Source: Agarophyton chilense (Eukaryota > Rhodophyta > Florideophyceae > Gracilariales > Gracilariaceae). From it: 64,000 bases of DNA. Positions 44,744-54,948 of this stretch are shown here, piece by piece; positions within the stretch are counted from its first letter, which is position 1, and every line of letters begins with the position of its first letter. The stretch lies in assembly GCA_030374765.1 (NCBI GenBank), contig JARGXX010000088.1, positions 2,790,001 through 2,854,000 of the forward strand, in the 5' to 3' direction. The position numbers and the translations under genes were made by a program. The notes under the pieces were generated by a model, which was not told where the DNA came from, made no database searches, and saw nothing but the letters and a program-made list of their open reading frames with translations.

Positions 44744-47311
44744 TCAAGTCACAGACTTACCATGACCGGGGGGGGGTCTGACTCTAGGAACTATGCGAGA
44801 ACCGTTGGAACCGTGTAGTATCTTGCCTGGGAAGATTCCACGCAAGCTTGTAGGGAATAGTTCATCCCAATCCATATGCTGTGATCCTGTTCGAGTGATC
44901 GAATGCCGGCTAATTGAGGGAAGGGATCTCGATTCTTGTTTATCCGAAGGGTTTCCATGAGGTACAGAACTGAGACTCCCATTATTCACATTAGATGCAG
45001 AGACATTACTTTTCACGAACAGCCCTGCGTTGGTCACATTTGACATATGGGAGAGGTTGTATTTCCCCTTAACTCTTGAAGAGGACTGCCGTTGCCCACT
45101 ATGATCTTGGCTCTGGATACCCTCACGTTGCTTTCCCATCTGCAACTGTCGTTGAGCAAGCTGCTCGTATTCATCTCGCTCCATTACCGTCATAAGACTC
45201 CATAATCGGGCCATATTTCTCATAGCATCCTCCATTGAGTCGTCTGGTCGCAACATTCGCTCCTTGGGAAGCTGGCAGTCCACAAATACTTCCCATGCTG
45301 ATTTTATCTTGCGGTTTTGGTTCTCCTCTGGATGTTTTTGTGCTGGATCTGGAAGCTTTCGGTGCACATTCTGACTGGCGAGAGACTGGAAGTCTTGATC
45401 CCCGCCTGATGGAGGCTCTGTAACATGGCGAGCATCTCCTTTGTTCGATTGATCGCCTTCTGGCGCTGGAGGAAGCGATGAAGTGATTTCTGAGAGCCCC
45501 CTTCCTTCGGAGTTGTTTTCTTTTCTTATGATAGGGGGTAGCCTGGCAGATTGTAAAGGAATAGACTGAATTACCTCTACTTCAGCAACACAGCCTTCTC
45601 CAGAGCTCTTTTGAGACCCTCTCCTCGTTCTCTTTGGAGATCTTTCTAGCTGTTCAATGTCTTTCTCCTCTGTATCCGGTTCAAGTACTCTCTTATCTCG
45701 TCGAGAGCGATCAGGTGGATCTAGTTCTGTTTTTTGGTCTTTTGAAGCAGAAGCAGGAGTTTGATTTCTATCTACAGGGGGGACGAGCTTCTTAACAATA
45801 TGAATGTCCTCTTTGTCCCATTCCGGAGCGCCACGGAGGTTTCGAAGGAGTAGCAAGCTTGGCACATCCCTCGAGGCAAGGGCAGCTCGCACTTGAAATG
45901 TAGCTGCATCATCTTTGGGAGCGTCCTCCCCCAACACAGTTAGATACGCTAAACGACCTGAGGCAATATCTATAGCGGATGCACGCAACGCTTTCACTCG
46001 GTCCGCAACACAAAGCTTGTCTCTTCTGCTTACGATTCGTCTCCGTTTGTGCGAGAACAAGACCTTGGTATTATCGAACACTGCTGTGTGGGAGCAGATT
46101 TTCCAGCGGCGCGAGAATATAACCTCAGTTTCTTTTCTTCGAAGCAGTGTGAATTGCGAATGCGGGGCATCCAGACCCACCGTAGTGTCATCTCTTCTCC
46201 GCGCGGCAGAAACATCTGCTATAGTAGCCGCCTCCATCAGAGTGATGTACGATTGCTCCTTTCCGAGATGTCCATGGTTCAAGCAAAAGGCAGCAAAGAA
46301 GCGGTCTACAGTATACGCACCGCTGATTCGAAGACATCGCAAATGATAAACTTTCTTGCAACGCTGCACATAGCAGCCAATTGTGGCGCCTCTATCACCA
46401 CAATGAACACATTTGAGTTGTCTTCCGCGACAATGCTCGTCGTAGACTCTTCGGAGTTGACCAGATGCTGCATCGGCATACACTTGGGGGGCCCAGCAAG
46501 CACATTCAAAGTGGACAAAAAGGCGCGCATGTCCCCTTCTGTCAACGAAGGGGCCAATCAATTCGCTTTCCAATTCCTTGCCATCAAAGGCGGTAAGATC
46601 GGGACAGAAGCAACACTGCGACGCGCTACGCCCTAACTCAAGCTTCTTCGCCGCGGAACGTGTTACGCGATACGGTGGCGCGCCCAATTGTTCAGGGGAT
46701 TGACTTGATGTGTTACGCAGAGCGTGCGATGGACTCCCTGGACTCGTAGACAGAGTGCGAGCTCTTTTCGCTGTTCGCAGGTTTTTCTCAACGGCACGAC
46801 GCTGTTTCTTCAAGCGTTGGACCCGTTCGTGTACGGCGTTCGCACCATACAGGTCACAAGGCGGCCTGAGCGGGTCTGTTGCCACTTGCCGCAACTTTTC
46901 ACGGTCTCTGAGCACAGCGGTATCGTATCCAGTGGAGAGACGCCGCAAGAATGCATTTTCTGTCAACGATGGTTTGGATGAAACGGCGCGCGCATTGGAA
47001 AGATAGCGATGAAAGGCGGCTGGCGGTTCGCTTTCATCGGCGGCGCTCTGCGGATGGATACCGAGCTGCTCCGTCACCAAATTGTTGAAAACAGCCCAAG
47101 TTATGCATGACTTCTCCAAGCCGAAGCTGTTCTGTGTGCAGTCGGACTTGTCGGACGGCGGCGATGGAGGGCGTCCGTGGGGACCGTGCGGCGCCCGAGG
47201 GTCGACGAAGGGATGCGAGAGAAGTCGGCGCAACGATTGGGCAAATCGCAGCTGTCGCTCTTTAGCTATCTCCTGGCGACGGGCCTCCTGCTTTGAGTCA
47301 GCGCCGTCCAT
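44744..47311 (-). CDS. Extended-PHD finger protein with an HMG-box-like segment
   Basis: An 855-residue, probably nuclear protein. Residues ~232-346 form an extended PHD (ePHD): CCFCPD, HFECACWAPQV, CVHCGDRGATIGC and YHLRC, ending in FCLNHG. This is the Cys4-His-Cys2-His pattern of the second PHD unit in MLL, PHF6 and JADE proteins, which in those proteins binds nucleosomes or DNA. Residues ~667-728 (SAWEVFVDCQLPKERM, then MARLWSLMTVMERDEYEQLA) fit an HMG-box-like fold, which bends DNA. Between them lies a basic, disordered Ser/Pro/Glu-rich linker with KRTRR and RSRRDKR nuclear-localisation-like clusters. I know no family with this exact order, so a role in chromatin is inferred from domains only. 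It is a single exon, convergent with UPF2 and divergent from the RBBP6-like gene. Confidence 0.75.
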   Translation of the reverse strand: MDGADSKQEARRQEIAKERQLRFAQSLRRLLSHPFVDPRAPHGPHGRPPSPPSDKSDCTQNSFGLEKSCITWAVFNNLVTEQLGIHPQSAADESEPPAAFHRYLSNARAVSSKPSLTENAFLRRLSTGYDTAVLRDREKLRQVATDPLRPPCDLYGANAVHERVQRLKKQRRAVEKNLRTAKRARTLSTSPGSPSHALRNTSSQSPEQLGAPPYRVTRSAAKKLELGRSASQCCFCPDLTAFDGKELESELIGPFVDRRGHARLFVHFECACWAPQVYADAASGQLRRVYDEHCRGRQLKCVHCGDRGATIGCYVQRCKKVYHLRCLRISGAYTVDRFFAAFCLNHGHLGKEQSYITLMEAATIADVSAARRRDDTTVGLDAPHSQFTLLRRKETEVIFSRRWKICSHTAVFDNTKVLFSHKRRRIVSRRDKLCVADRVKALRASAIDIASGRLAYLTVLGEDAPKDDAATFQVRAALASRDVPSLLLLRNLRGAPEWDKEDIHIVKKLVPPVDRNQTPASASKDQKTELDPPDRSRRDKRVLEPDTEEKDIEQLERSPKRTRRGSQKSSGEGCVAEVEVIQSIPLQSARLPPIIRKENNSEGRGLSEITSSLPPAPEGDQSNKGDARHVTEPPSGGDQDFQSLASQNVHRKLPDPAQKHPEENQNRKIKSAWEVFVDCQLPKERMLRPDDSMEDAMRNMARLWSLMTVMERDEYEQLAQRQLQMGKQREGIQSQDHSGQRQSSSRVKGKYNLSHMSNVTNAGLFVKSNVSASNVNNGSLSSVPHGNPSDKQESRSLPSISRHSITRTGSQHMDWDELFPTSLRGIFPGKILHGSNGSRIVPRVRPPPGHGKSVT

Positions 47312-48034
47312 CTCACAGGCAATACACCTGGTCCCCTTCGTCGTCCGCCCTGGCGGTCACCGGCGGCTAGCCAAGGAGTGTCGAATCACTTCGCCATGTA
47401 TGATGACAGTCTTCGTTGTGATTCTCGCGCTGGCAAGCAAACGGCAAACCAGCGGATTTCTGTAATGCATTGTAAGCTCACTGCTTTTCGAAAATTGTCG
47501 TGCGTTTGGCGCCGCGCGCGGCGGGGTCCTTAGTTGATACGACCGCGCTGCGCAGGTGCAACCGCCCTTCGCCATCTATCCTCACTCATCTGTCATCCAT
47601 CAAGCACTTTGACTCACTTGAGCACGACTCCGTTCAAACTCGGGCTCACCAACCCTTTCTTCCCTTCGCCAAAATACGCCTGTATACTGTGCTCTCTCGC
47701 TGCCACTACGCCTGTAAATGGCCTTTCGCCCCTCCCCCCCCCGCTTTCTGCACTCGTGAACACGCTCTTTTTCCTCTCAACCACATCCTTCCACCCGCCG
47801 CAACTTCCCGTCCGCATCACCACGTCTTCTGTCTTTCTGCTTCCCCACACCATTTTCAACCTCCACTTGCTCTATTTGCACCGCCGTTCTTTAAAGTCGT
47901 TTCGCGCCACATGCGAACCTTTATCGCATCCCGATTTTCAACCCCCTCCTTCTAATCGTTTTCTGTTTACACTTTTGTTCGTTTCTTCAGTCCCATCACA
48001 CCCTATTTGAACATCCCTTCAGCCATTCTACGCT
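47312..48034. promoter_or_regulatory. Divergent promoter with a CT-rich leader for the RBBP6-like gene
   Basis: 723 bp between the PHD gene (minus) and the RBBP6-like gene (plus). From about 47570 to 48034 the plus strand is dominated by C and T (for example CCCCTCCCCCCCCCGC at 47732-47747, then TTTCTTCAGTCCC nearer the ATG). The 151- and 158-codon open frames here are leader sequence and show no protein motif. Confidence 0.5.
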
Positions 48035-51000
48035 ATGTCTTCCTCCATTCATTTCCGCTTCAAAAGCGCCAAGGAGTTCGAAACCCTTTCTTTCGAGGGC
48101 GACTTCCTCAAGGTTGCTGACCTAAAGGTCGCCATTGTAGAAAGAAAGAAACTCAACTTCGGTGAAGGTTTCGATCTCGAAATAAGCGACGCTTCTACTT
48201 CAGACGGTAAGTCTATCGTATTGCATCAGCACCATGTTTTATCACACCGTGCAACAATGCGTACATTTCTCACATGTTTTTCTTTCGTATTCTTTTATTT
48301 CTAACACTCTTTTATCTGATCCGCTCTCTCTGTCAATACCTGTCCTGCGATCCTCTCCCGTATCCCTTTTCACACAGTTTTTCATGACGAGAATTCTCTA
48401 GTTCAGAAGAACACCTCTGTGATCGTGCGCCGAATTCCAGGTTTGAAGCAGGGTGGTATACTGTCGCAACAAGAAATGGCGGCAAAGAATGAGCGCTACG
48501 CCGAGAAAAACGTCTCTCGAGGCTTCAATGTATCGAAGTCGGACGGCAATGCCGCTGAAGCTCAAGACAACGCCATACCGAAGACCATTGAAGGTGAGGA
48601 TGAGGCAGCAAGGATTGAGTCTCTTGTCATGCAGTCTGCTGCCTACGATCAGTATCCTCAACAGCCGCGAGGTCGCTATAATCGAGGCGGACATCGATCT
48701 CGAGCCTATGGGAACCATGGCCATCGAAAGCCACACCCTGATCGCGCCCCACGACCTAGTCATAACTATGTTTGTCATCGCTGTAACAAACCCGGCCATT
48801 GGATTGACGAATGCCCCACCAATGGTGATCCCAAGTTTGACAAAATCAAAGTTAGAGCGCCCACCGGCATCCCCCGCAGCATGCTGAGACAGGTTGATGC
48901 TCCAGAGTCAGGAACCGGGTTGCAAGACAGCTCCGGACATTTTGTTACTCTACAGCCAAATGAGGAGGAATTTGCCCGACAGACTTTTGGGCTGAGGTTG
49001 TCACAGGCTGCGGCAGCTGCGTCTGGAAAGCCTGCAGAAGATGGCAGCAACGATGGTAGCAGAAGTAGCGGAGACAAGCCGTCTGTTTCGCCCAATGGCA
49101 CGCCAGAAGAGCATCCTGGTACGGACCAGAACGATGGCCCGATCAAGGATAAGGGTTCTGATCAGATCAAAGTTGGAGGCAAAGATCAGAAGAATGATGA
49201 CAGTTCGAGTTTCACCAAAGCAAGTGATAGTTCTCGAGAACAGAATCCCAAGAACTCCACTTCTACAGAAAAGAACGATGACAAGTCGAACAATAAGACC
49301 AAGAACACGCCGAATGGGATCGGTCGGCCAAACGGCAAACACGATGGACGTTATCCATCAAATAAGAATCAGAATCGACGAGGTCCAAATGTTGGGAGGC
49401 CTCCAACCGGTATGGGTATGCCTGGTATACCACTCCCCAACATGCCGCCAGGGTTTCCCCCAATGCCTCCTTTTCCTCCACCACCACCACAAGTTTTAAT
49501 GGCAATGGCGGCTATGGCAAATAATCAGAACGGTGTTGCTGGGATGCCACCGGCTTTGATCCCGGGCATGCCATTTCCGTTTCCGAATATGCCTTCTGGT
49601 AATGCATCAGAGGGTAGCGGTGATGGGAAGGGAATGAATGGATTTGGATTCCCTCCGACCATGCTCCCGCCTCCTGCAGGGGGTAATCAGAAAGGGAGTG
49701 GAAACGAGTCTCGCATTGCACCTGAAACGCAAGAGGTTGGTTTAGACAGAAAGACCCGTGAAGCTACGAAAAGTCCAGATGGGGTACCATCCATGCGAAT
49801 GAAAGCAAAAGGGGGCAGAGACGCAAGTGAGAAAGGGCACAGCGATCGCGGTGGGAAGTTGTCTCCAGCTGCTCCTTCCGGTTCCAGATCTGAAAAGACA
49901 TCATCTCGTGATGATCAACTACCACCTGATAGTGCAGAGAAAGAACATCGTAGGCACGACAAAACTTATGAAAACGAACCTGCACCACCACGTGATTCTC
50001 GTGCAATGCGTCCTTTGCATCGCGCGCCAGACGCAAGCCCAAGCCCTATTCCTCACCCTAAATCAGATATGGACACTGCTCAGCGTCCAAGAAGCTCCCG
50101 ACGGTCAACTCCGGATAGCAACCGAGACAAAAGCAAGAGTCCGCGTGCCAAAGATGACTCGCGGTACAGAATGCGGCATGTAAGTCCGGATCGCCGAGAT
50201 CGCTCTCGTACCGGGCGGTACCGTTCTCCACGAGCTCGATCAAATGACCGGGAACGCCTGAGGCGTCGAAGCCCTTCGCCGATAACTCGAGACCGCCGCA
50301 GCACGCGGAGTCGAGTTTCACCGGAACGTGGATCTCGCAAAAGCCGCTCACCTACAGGGCGCAGCCGGTATGACGGCGATTTGTACCGCAGCGGTAGAAG
50401 ACGGGATCGCCACCTAATGCCTCGTCACTCGAGGAGGGTTGAAGACCGAGTAGAGTCGAGTCGTCGGCGATGTCGTTCACCCCTCCCACCAAGATATGGC
50501 AGCCGTCGAGGGTCTCCCGAGCCCTCTAGGACCAGACCCGTTTCAAGCCGAAGGCCATACTCCCCTCCAGCAGACGGGGGACGGAGAGATCCTATGGATC
50601 GAGTTGAGTCGCGAAGGCGTGCAGCAAGTGACTACGACGGTTACCGCGGTGGGGAACGCGATGCAAAACGCAAGAGGATTTCTAGGGGTGATGATTATTC
50701 GCGAAAGGTAGATGAGCTAAAAGCACGTAAAGACGACGCAAGCTTTGATCGCAGAGAAAGTCGAAGATCACAGGATCGAGATCGTGCCGAGGCCAGAGAG
50801 CGCAGCCCAGGATTGCGTCGAAGAGATGAAAGATTAAAGCGAGGACGTGAACTTGCAAATGGTGATGAGAGAGACGATCCAAAGAGATTACGGCGAGACT
50901 CTTCTCTCGATCATGTGCTACCTCGACGTGAAGAACGTCGAGAAGAACGGCGAGACCGTGTGTCTGTTCATGACCGTCTTGGGAGGCCTCTAGGGGATCG

Positions 51001-51040
51001 AAAGAGAAGTCGTCGTTCGGTTCATGATAGACTCGGTTGA
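48035..51040 (+). CDS. RBBP6/MPE1-like DWNN-domain protein with an RS-rich tail and no RING finger; two exons
   Basis: Exons 48035-48206 and 48378-51040 give a 944-residue protein. The splice joins D-V-F-H-D-E-N in the middle of the ubiquitin-like DWNN domain (residues 1-~78), giving ENSLVQKNTSVIVRRIPG as in RBBP6 and Mpe1. A CCHC zinc knuckle CHRCNKPGHWIDEC lies at ~188-201, followed by the family block TGIPRSMLRQV. RBBP6 and Mpe1 then have a RING finger; here there is none. Instead a Gly/Asn/Ser and Pro/Met-rich region (GMPGIPLPNMPPGF) leads into a ~350-residue RS/RD domain like those of splicing factors. Mpe1 is a subunit of the cleavage and polyadenylation factor, so a role in mRNA 3'-end processing is likely. 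The C-terminus repeats VHDRLGR/VHDRLG. The gene has a CT-rich leader. Confidence 0.9.
48207..48377 (+). other. Spliceosomal intron in the DWNN coding region (171 bp)
   Basis: The intron begins GTAAGT and ends TTTTCACACAG after a pyrimidine-rich stretch. It is phase 1 and splits a Val codon. Removing it restores the conserved DWNN sequence across the junction, which is strong evidence. It is the only host-gene intron I can prove in the window. Confidence 0.92.
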
Positions 51041-52559
51041 ATGGATTATCACTTGCTTGGGAAACGCTATTGATAGAATCTACGTTTCCAAGGCAAAGAA
51101 GGCCATGGAGAGATGTAATGTACCAACCTTGGGTTTTGAGCGGAAAGTGAGGTCGCAATCGACATGTTCGCAAAACAGCGGCGAACAGGAGCTTTGTTGG
51201 TGGAGTACTTGACAAAGACTGGCGCGAGGTGCAGGAAGTATCTCACGTGAAGGGAAGACGGAGGATGTATGAAGGAGATGGACGTTGTGCAACGTGACAA
51301 GGTAGACGAAGAAAACCAAATTGTATGATCGTGTGTAGGACATGGCTAGCAGTGGTTGTGAGGGAAGTGAGGCAAAGAAAGCACAGAGATATTTTGAGAA
51401 AGAGAATGGCGCTTGGTGAGCGATGCGAAGACGCAGTTATAGGATAGTTTTGAGATGCCTTTTTAAGTGTATGTGAACAGTATTTTCGTGTTGTAGAGCA
51501 TGACGCAAACGATAGTGTTATTGAAGCGGAGAGTGCTCGATTAGTTTGTGAGTTTTCTATCTAGTTGGCTTGTAGAAGAATGATAACGATATGTGTAGCA
51601 TTGTTATTGATGTATCATTGGAGGTTGTTTCTCCTTAGATTTGATACCGTCTTCGCAATTTGACGGTTAGTTTGTTGCTCAGTAAATAGAAATTTCGGAG
51701 CTTGGTCTTTTGTTGAAGACCCGCATTCCATGTGCATATTGGGCAAATGCGATGAACGTGATTATTGATGCACCTGTATAACGAGAACTACATACAAGTT
51801 CGGCACGTTTGCGCTTCCTGACACATCGGGTTGGGGGTGTTTTGACGTGTAGCGAGGGGATTGATACCGAATTGGCACGTTAGGGTTGTTGGGGTTGGAA
51901 TCGTGTGAGAGGTACTCAACACGTTGGCAGCGCGGAGGACGTTTGAGACAGTACGACCTTGGAATGGAAGAGCACGAAGACAATGACATTGCCAGCACTC
52001 GGAATTCTAACAAACTTCAAAATATTTATATGCGTCTTTCAAAAAGTGGGGAAAGTGCAAGGGCAAGAAGCACATGGTTACGTGTACTATTATTACTAAG
52101 AGTTCCTGTTTGCTGCAGGCGCGGAGCAGGCAGGGCGATCAACATATACAATGAGGCAGCTTTCATTAACAGAGAGCGACGAGAGACAAAAACAGAAAGT
52201 TAGCATGTGCATGAGCGCAACAAAACAGTGACTCCCGGTCCTCTGAAATTAAAACAAGTCAGCAGCACCACCACGATGGTGGGTGGATCTATGCCGGTAA
52301 TTCCATAGTTTCATCCTAGGTGAGAGGAGCAGAGGAGAGGACTGATGAGCCTCGGTACGTACCGATGAACGACAGAGACTGCTTCTCTAAGGTATGCGCT
52401 GAGATGAGGGTGAACGATGGTCGATGCTTGATCTTCGGCGGGAGTTGTGATCACGCGGGTAGCGACCGAGTAGCGACCGAGAAAGAAAGGCCGTCGGGTC
52501 GGCCGCGGCTGCTTTTATATGCTCCTTTCGCTCTGCCAAGCACAACGCCGGCGACGTAC
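51041..52559. other. Intergenic region without a supported gene
   Basis: About 1.5 kb of mixed-composition sequence. The open frames at 51080 and 51886 have no motifs. It includes the 3'UTR of the RBBP6-like gene and the distal promoter of the DUF819 gene. The plus-strand frame upstream of 52866 is open but is not conserved-looking protein. Confidence 0.45.
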
Positions 52560-52560
52560 T

Positions 52561-52683
52561 GGCCATCGGCCATCGTCGGTGACAGCGCAAACACGAACGT
52601 CCACGTGTGCGCCCGTCCACGTGGTGTTCGCCGTCCACGTGTGCGCCATCCACGTGTGCGTGCTCGTTGGCTGACGCCACGTG
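52561..52683 (+). promoter_or_regulatory. Promoter motif cluster: GGCCATCGGCCATC plus five CACGTG boxes
   Basis: GGCCATCGGCCATC (52561-52574) repeats the motif found upstream of the PDCD4-like gene. Five perfect CACGTG boxes follow at 52602, 52618, 52636, 52651 and 52678, spaced 15-27 bp apart, several inside a repeated GTCCACGTGTGCGC unit. CACGTG is the binding site of bHLH and bZIP (G-box) regulators, which in plants include light- and stress-response factors. The cluster lies 180-300 bp before the DUF819 start codon. Confidence 0.65.
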
Positions 52684-52865
52684 TCAAAAGCCCATCACAG
52701 GGCGATCACGCGGAAGAGGAATCATCACTGACAAGGTCGATGCGGAGCCATCGGCGCGGGAGATTGCATCGAGCTCGCATCGTGTGCGACGGAGAGGAAC
52801 GCATTTCATTCATTGCCTGCAACGAAGAGGAAAGCGGCGTCCGCGACGGACAAGCAAGTTTCGCC

Positions 52866-53545
52866 ATGCGCACCGCCTTCGTAACAACCGTCTTCACCGC
52901 AGCCTCACAGAGCCGCCTGCGGCGCGCAGCGTTGCCGTCGCGCGCACCCTCAACCATCATCGTCCGTCGAGCACCGCCACGAGCCACGCTCCCGCCGCCT
53001 CCCGTCGCGGCTGGCGTACACGCTGCGTTGCTGGCGTGCGCAGCAGCGGGCATTGCATCATCGCGTACGCGCGTGGGCGCCGCATTATCACCACCGCTGG
53101 TATCCACTCTGATAGCGCTGGCGCTTAGCAATCTACGCGTCATACCCACGCGTCATGTGGCGTACGCCGCTGTCACGCGCATCTTAGTGCCGCTTTCATT
53201 GCCTTTGTTGCTGTCGCGCGCCGATTTGCGTCGCATTGTCGCCCATACAGGCCGTTTGTTGCCGCTGTTTTTCGTGGCTGCGGCGTGCACCGTCGCCTCT
53301 ACGCTGCTGTGCGCGCGGGTGGTGCCTATTGGCGGCGCGGACGGCTGGAAGATGGCTGCTGCGCTGTGTGCGCGCCATATTGGCGGTGCCGTTAACTTTG
53401 CGGCCGTCGTGGATGTGCTGCGTCCTTCGGAGGCGCTTGTGGCGGCCGTGTTGGCCGCGGATAACCTCGTGGTCGCCGCGTACTTTGCCGTTTTGTTGCT
53501 AATTGCTAAGCCGGGCGAGTCGTCTTCCTCGAAAGCAGCTTGGTT

Positions 53546-53591
<46 letters not shown>

Positions 53592-54155
53592 CTTGTGGCG
53601 CCGCCGCCGGCCACTGAGGCGCCCTTCAACCTGGAAAAGCTCTCCGTGTCGCTCACGACCTCGTCCGTGCTAGTGCTGTGCGCGCACGCCATATGCAACG
53701 CGCTGCCGCTGTCGCCAGGTCCCATTGCCGTCGTCACGCTATTGTCCGTGATGGTGGCCACGCTGTTCCCCGACGCGCTGCACTCGTACCACGCAGCATG
53801 CGGCGCGTTGGGCATGCTGTTCACACAGCTGTTCTTCGCGGTTGTGGGCGCGTCGTCCGGCTCCATCGCGGCGGTGCTACGCGCTTCGCCGCGACTGTTT
53901 GTGTTTTGCGCGGCGCATATCGCGATTCACTTTGCGTTGCTGCTGCTTGCTGCGCGGCTGTTGCGACTCGACTTGAACCAGTGTCTGCTGGTGAGTAACG
54001 CTGCCGTGGGCGGGCCTACGACGGCGGCGGCCATGGCCAGCTCCAAGCAGTGGCAGTCGTTGGTGGCGCCCGCGCTGCTCATCGGTGTGTTTGGGTACGC
54101 CATTGCCACGCTGGTGGCGCTCGGGCTGGGACACTTGGTGCTGAGACACATGTAA
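52866..54155 (+). CDS. DUF819 family integral membrane protein, probably organelle-targeted
   Basis: With the start at 52866 the product is 429 residues. The first ~50 (MRTAFVTTVFTAASQSRLRR onward) are rich in Ala, Ser and Arg and lack acidic residues, as in a plastid or mitochondrial transit peptide. The rest has about nine to ten hydrophobic helices. Typical DUF819 blocks are LPLLLSRADLRRI, the segment around DGWKMAAALCARHIGGAVNF, AAVLAADNLVVAAYFAV, and near the end SNAAVGGPTTAAAMASSK. The family is found in bacteria and plastid-bearing eukaryotes and is thought to be a transporter, but the substrate is unknown. A TCG microsatellite (14 units, 53547-53588) codes for a poly-Ser loop in the middle. 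The open frame extends upstream to 52320 but only through promoter motifs. The gene ends 13 bp from the convergent PNO1 gene. Confidence 0.85.
53547..53588 (+). repeat. (TCG)14 coding microsatellite
   Basis: Fourteen perfect TCG units encode a poly-Ser stretch in a hydrophilic loop of the DUF819 protein. Length is likely to vary between strains. Confidence 0.9.
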
Positions 54156-54168
54156 GATTTACTATTGC

Positions 54169-54948
54169 TCAACAATTGCGCTCGTTGAGACGCGCGCTGA
54201 CGCAGCGCAGACGGTTGTACACCTTTCCCGGGGCGGCGCCCAACACGAGGGACGATATGGCGTGGCGTGCCAGACGGGTGTTTTCGTATGAGCCGAGAAT
54301 GTGAATGTTGGTGTCGGCGACGACAATACGCGTTTTGGTGGCGTTTTCAATGGTGAACTTTGTGCGACCATCTTTTCCAGCAATTCGACCGACGGCACGC
54401 GCCAAGTGATCCCCCTTGAGCGTGGCACGCACGTCGCGCACTTGGAAGCTGTCGATGTAGAGCTCGTCCAGACGGATGAGCGCCAGCGCGTCAGGAATGG
54501 CAAAACCCAACACGAAGGCGCGTACAAAATCGGCGCCCTTTTGAAGGGCGCCCGCGTCGCGTGTACTTGGAGATGTCTTGAGTTGGACGCTTTTGGTGCG
54601 AAGATTCATGCGGATTTGTAACTTGAGCTGCTTGACCACTGGCTGGTAGATGTCCATCCAGTGTGACTTGAGCGGCGTGAAACGGTTCGGAGGGACGGGG
54701 ATCGTGCGCGTCTGGCGGGCCGAACGGCGTTGCGCTCTTGCGGAGAGCTTTTTGAAGGCGGGCGCTTTGGGCAGCTTTAGCTTTTGCGCTTTGGGTTGCT
54801 TTTGCGCATCGAGGGGGGGCGAGTTGTTAGCGTTGTCGTTACCGCTGTCGTTATCGTTGTCGTCTCTGTTTTGGGCGGTTACTTGCATTGGCGTGGGTGC
54901 GGCCGCAGCCGACGCGGCGCCTTGGTTGCGCTTGTGGGAGGCTGTCAT
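54169..54948 (-). CDS. PNO1: PNO1/DIM2 (RRP20), KH-domain 40S assembly factor
   Basis: 259 residues from the start MTASHKRNQG at 54948; the family is usually 240-275. The open frame continues upstream to 55338 but only through a GC-rich leader. Conserved blocks are IPVPPNRFTPLKSHWMDIY, LQIRMNLRTKSVQLKT, DAGALQKGADFVRAFVLGF, ALIRLDELYIDSFQV, LKGDHLARAVGRIAGKDGRT and FTIENATKTRIVVADTNIHI. The last two belong to the second KH domain, whose GRIAGKDG carries the GxxG loop. PNO1 binds the 3' end of 18S rRNA in pre-40S particles and works with NOB1 and bystin in nucleolus and cytoplasm. The N-terminal ~75 residues are acidic and Asn/Asp-rich. It is convergent with the DUF819 gene and divergent from the CUE gene. 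Confidence 0.96.
   Translation of the reverse strand: MTASHKRNQGAASAAAAPTPMQVTAQNRDDNDNDSGNDNANNSPPLDAQKQPKAQKLKLPKAPAFKKLSARAQRRSARQTRTIPVPPNRFTPLKSHWMDIYQPVVKQLKLQIRMNLRTKSVQLKTSPSTRDAGALQKGADFVRAFVLGFAIPDALALIRLDELYIDSFQVRDVRATLKGDHLARAVGRIAGKDGRTKFTIENATKTRIVVADTNIHILGSYENTRLARHAISSLVLGAAPGKVYNRLRCVSARLNERNC

Noticed and set aside
52320-52865. N-terminal extension of the DUF819 frame
   Set aside because: It passes through the CACGTG cluster and GGCCATC motif and has no protein-like features. The Met at 52866 begins a plausible transit peptide.
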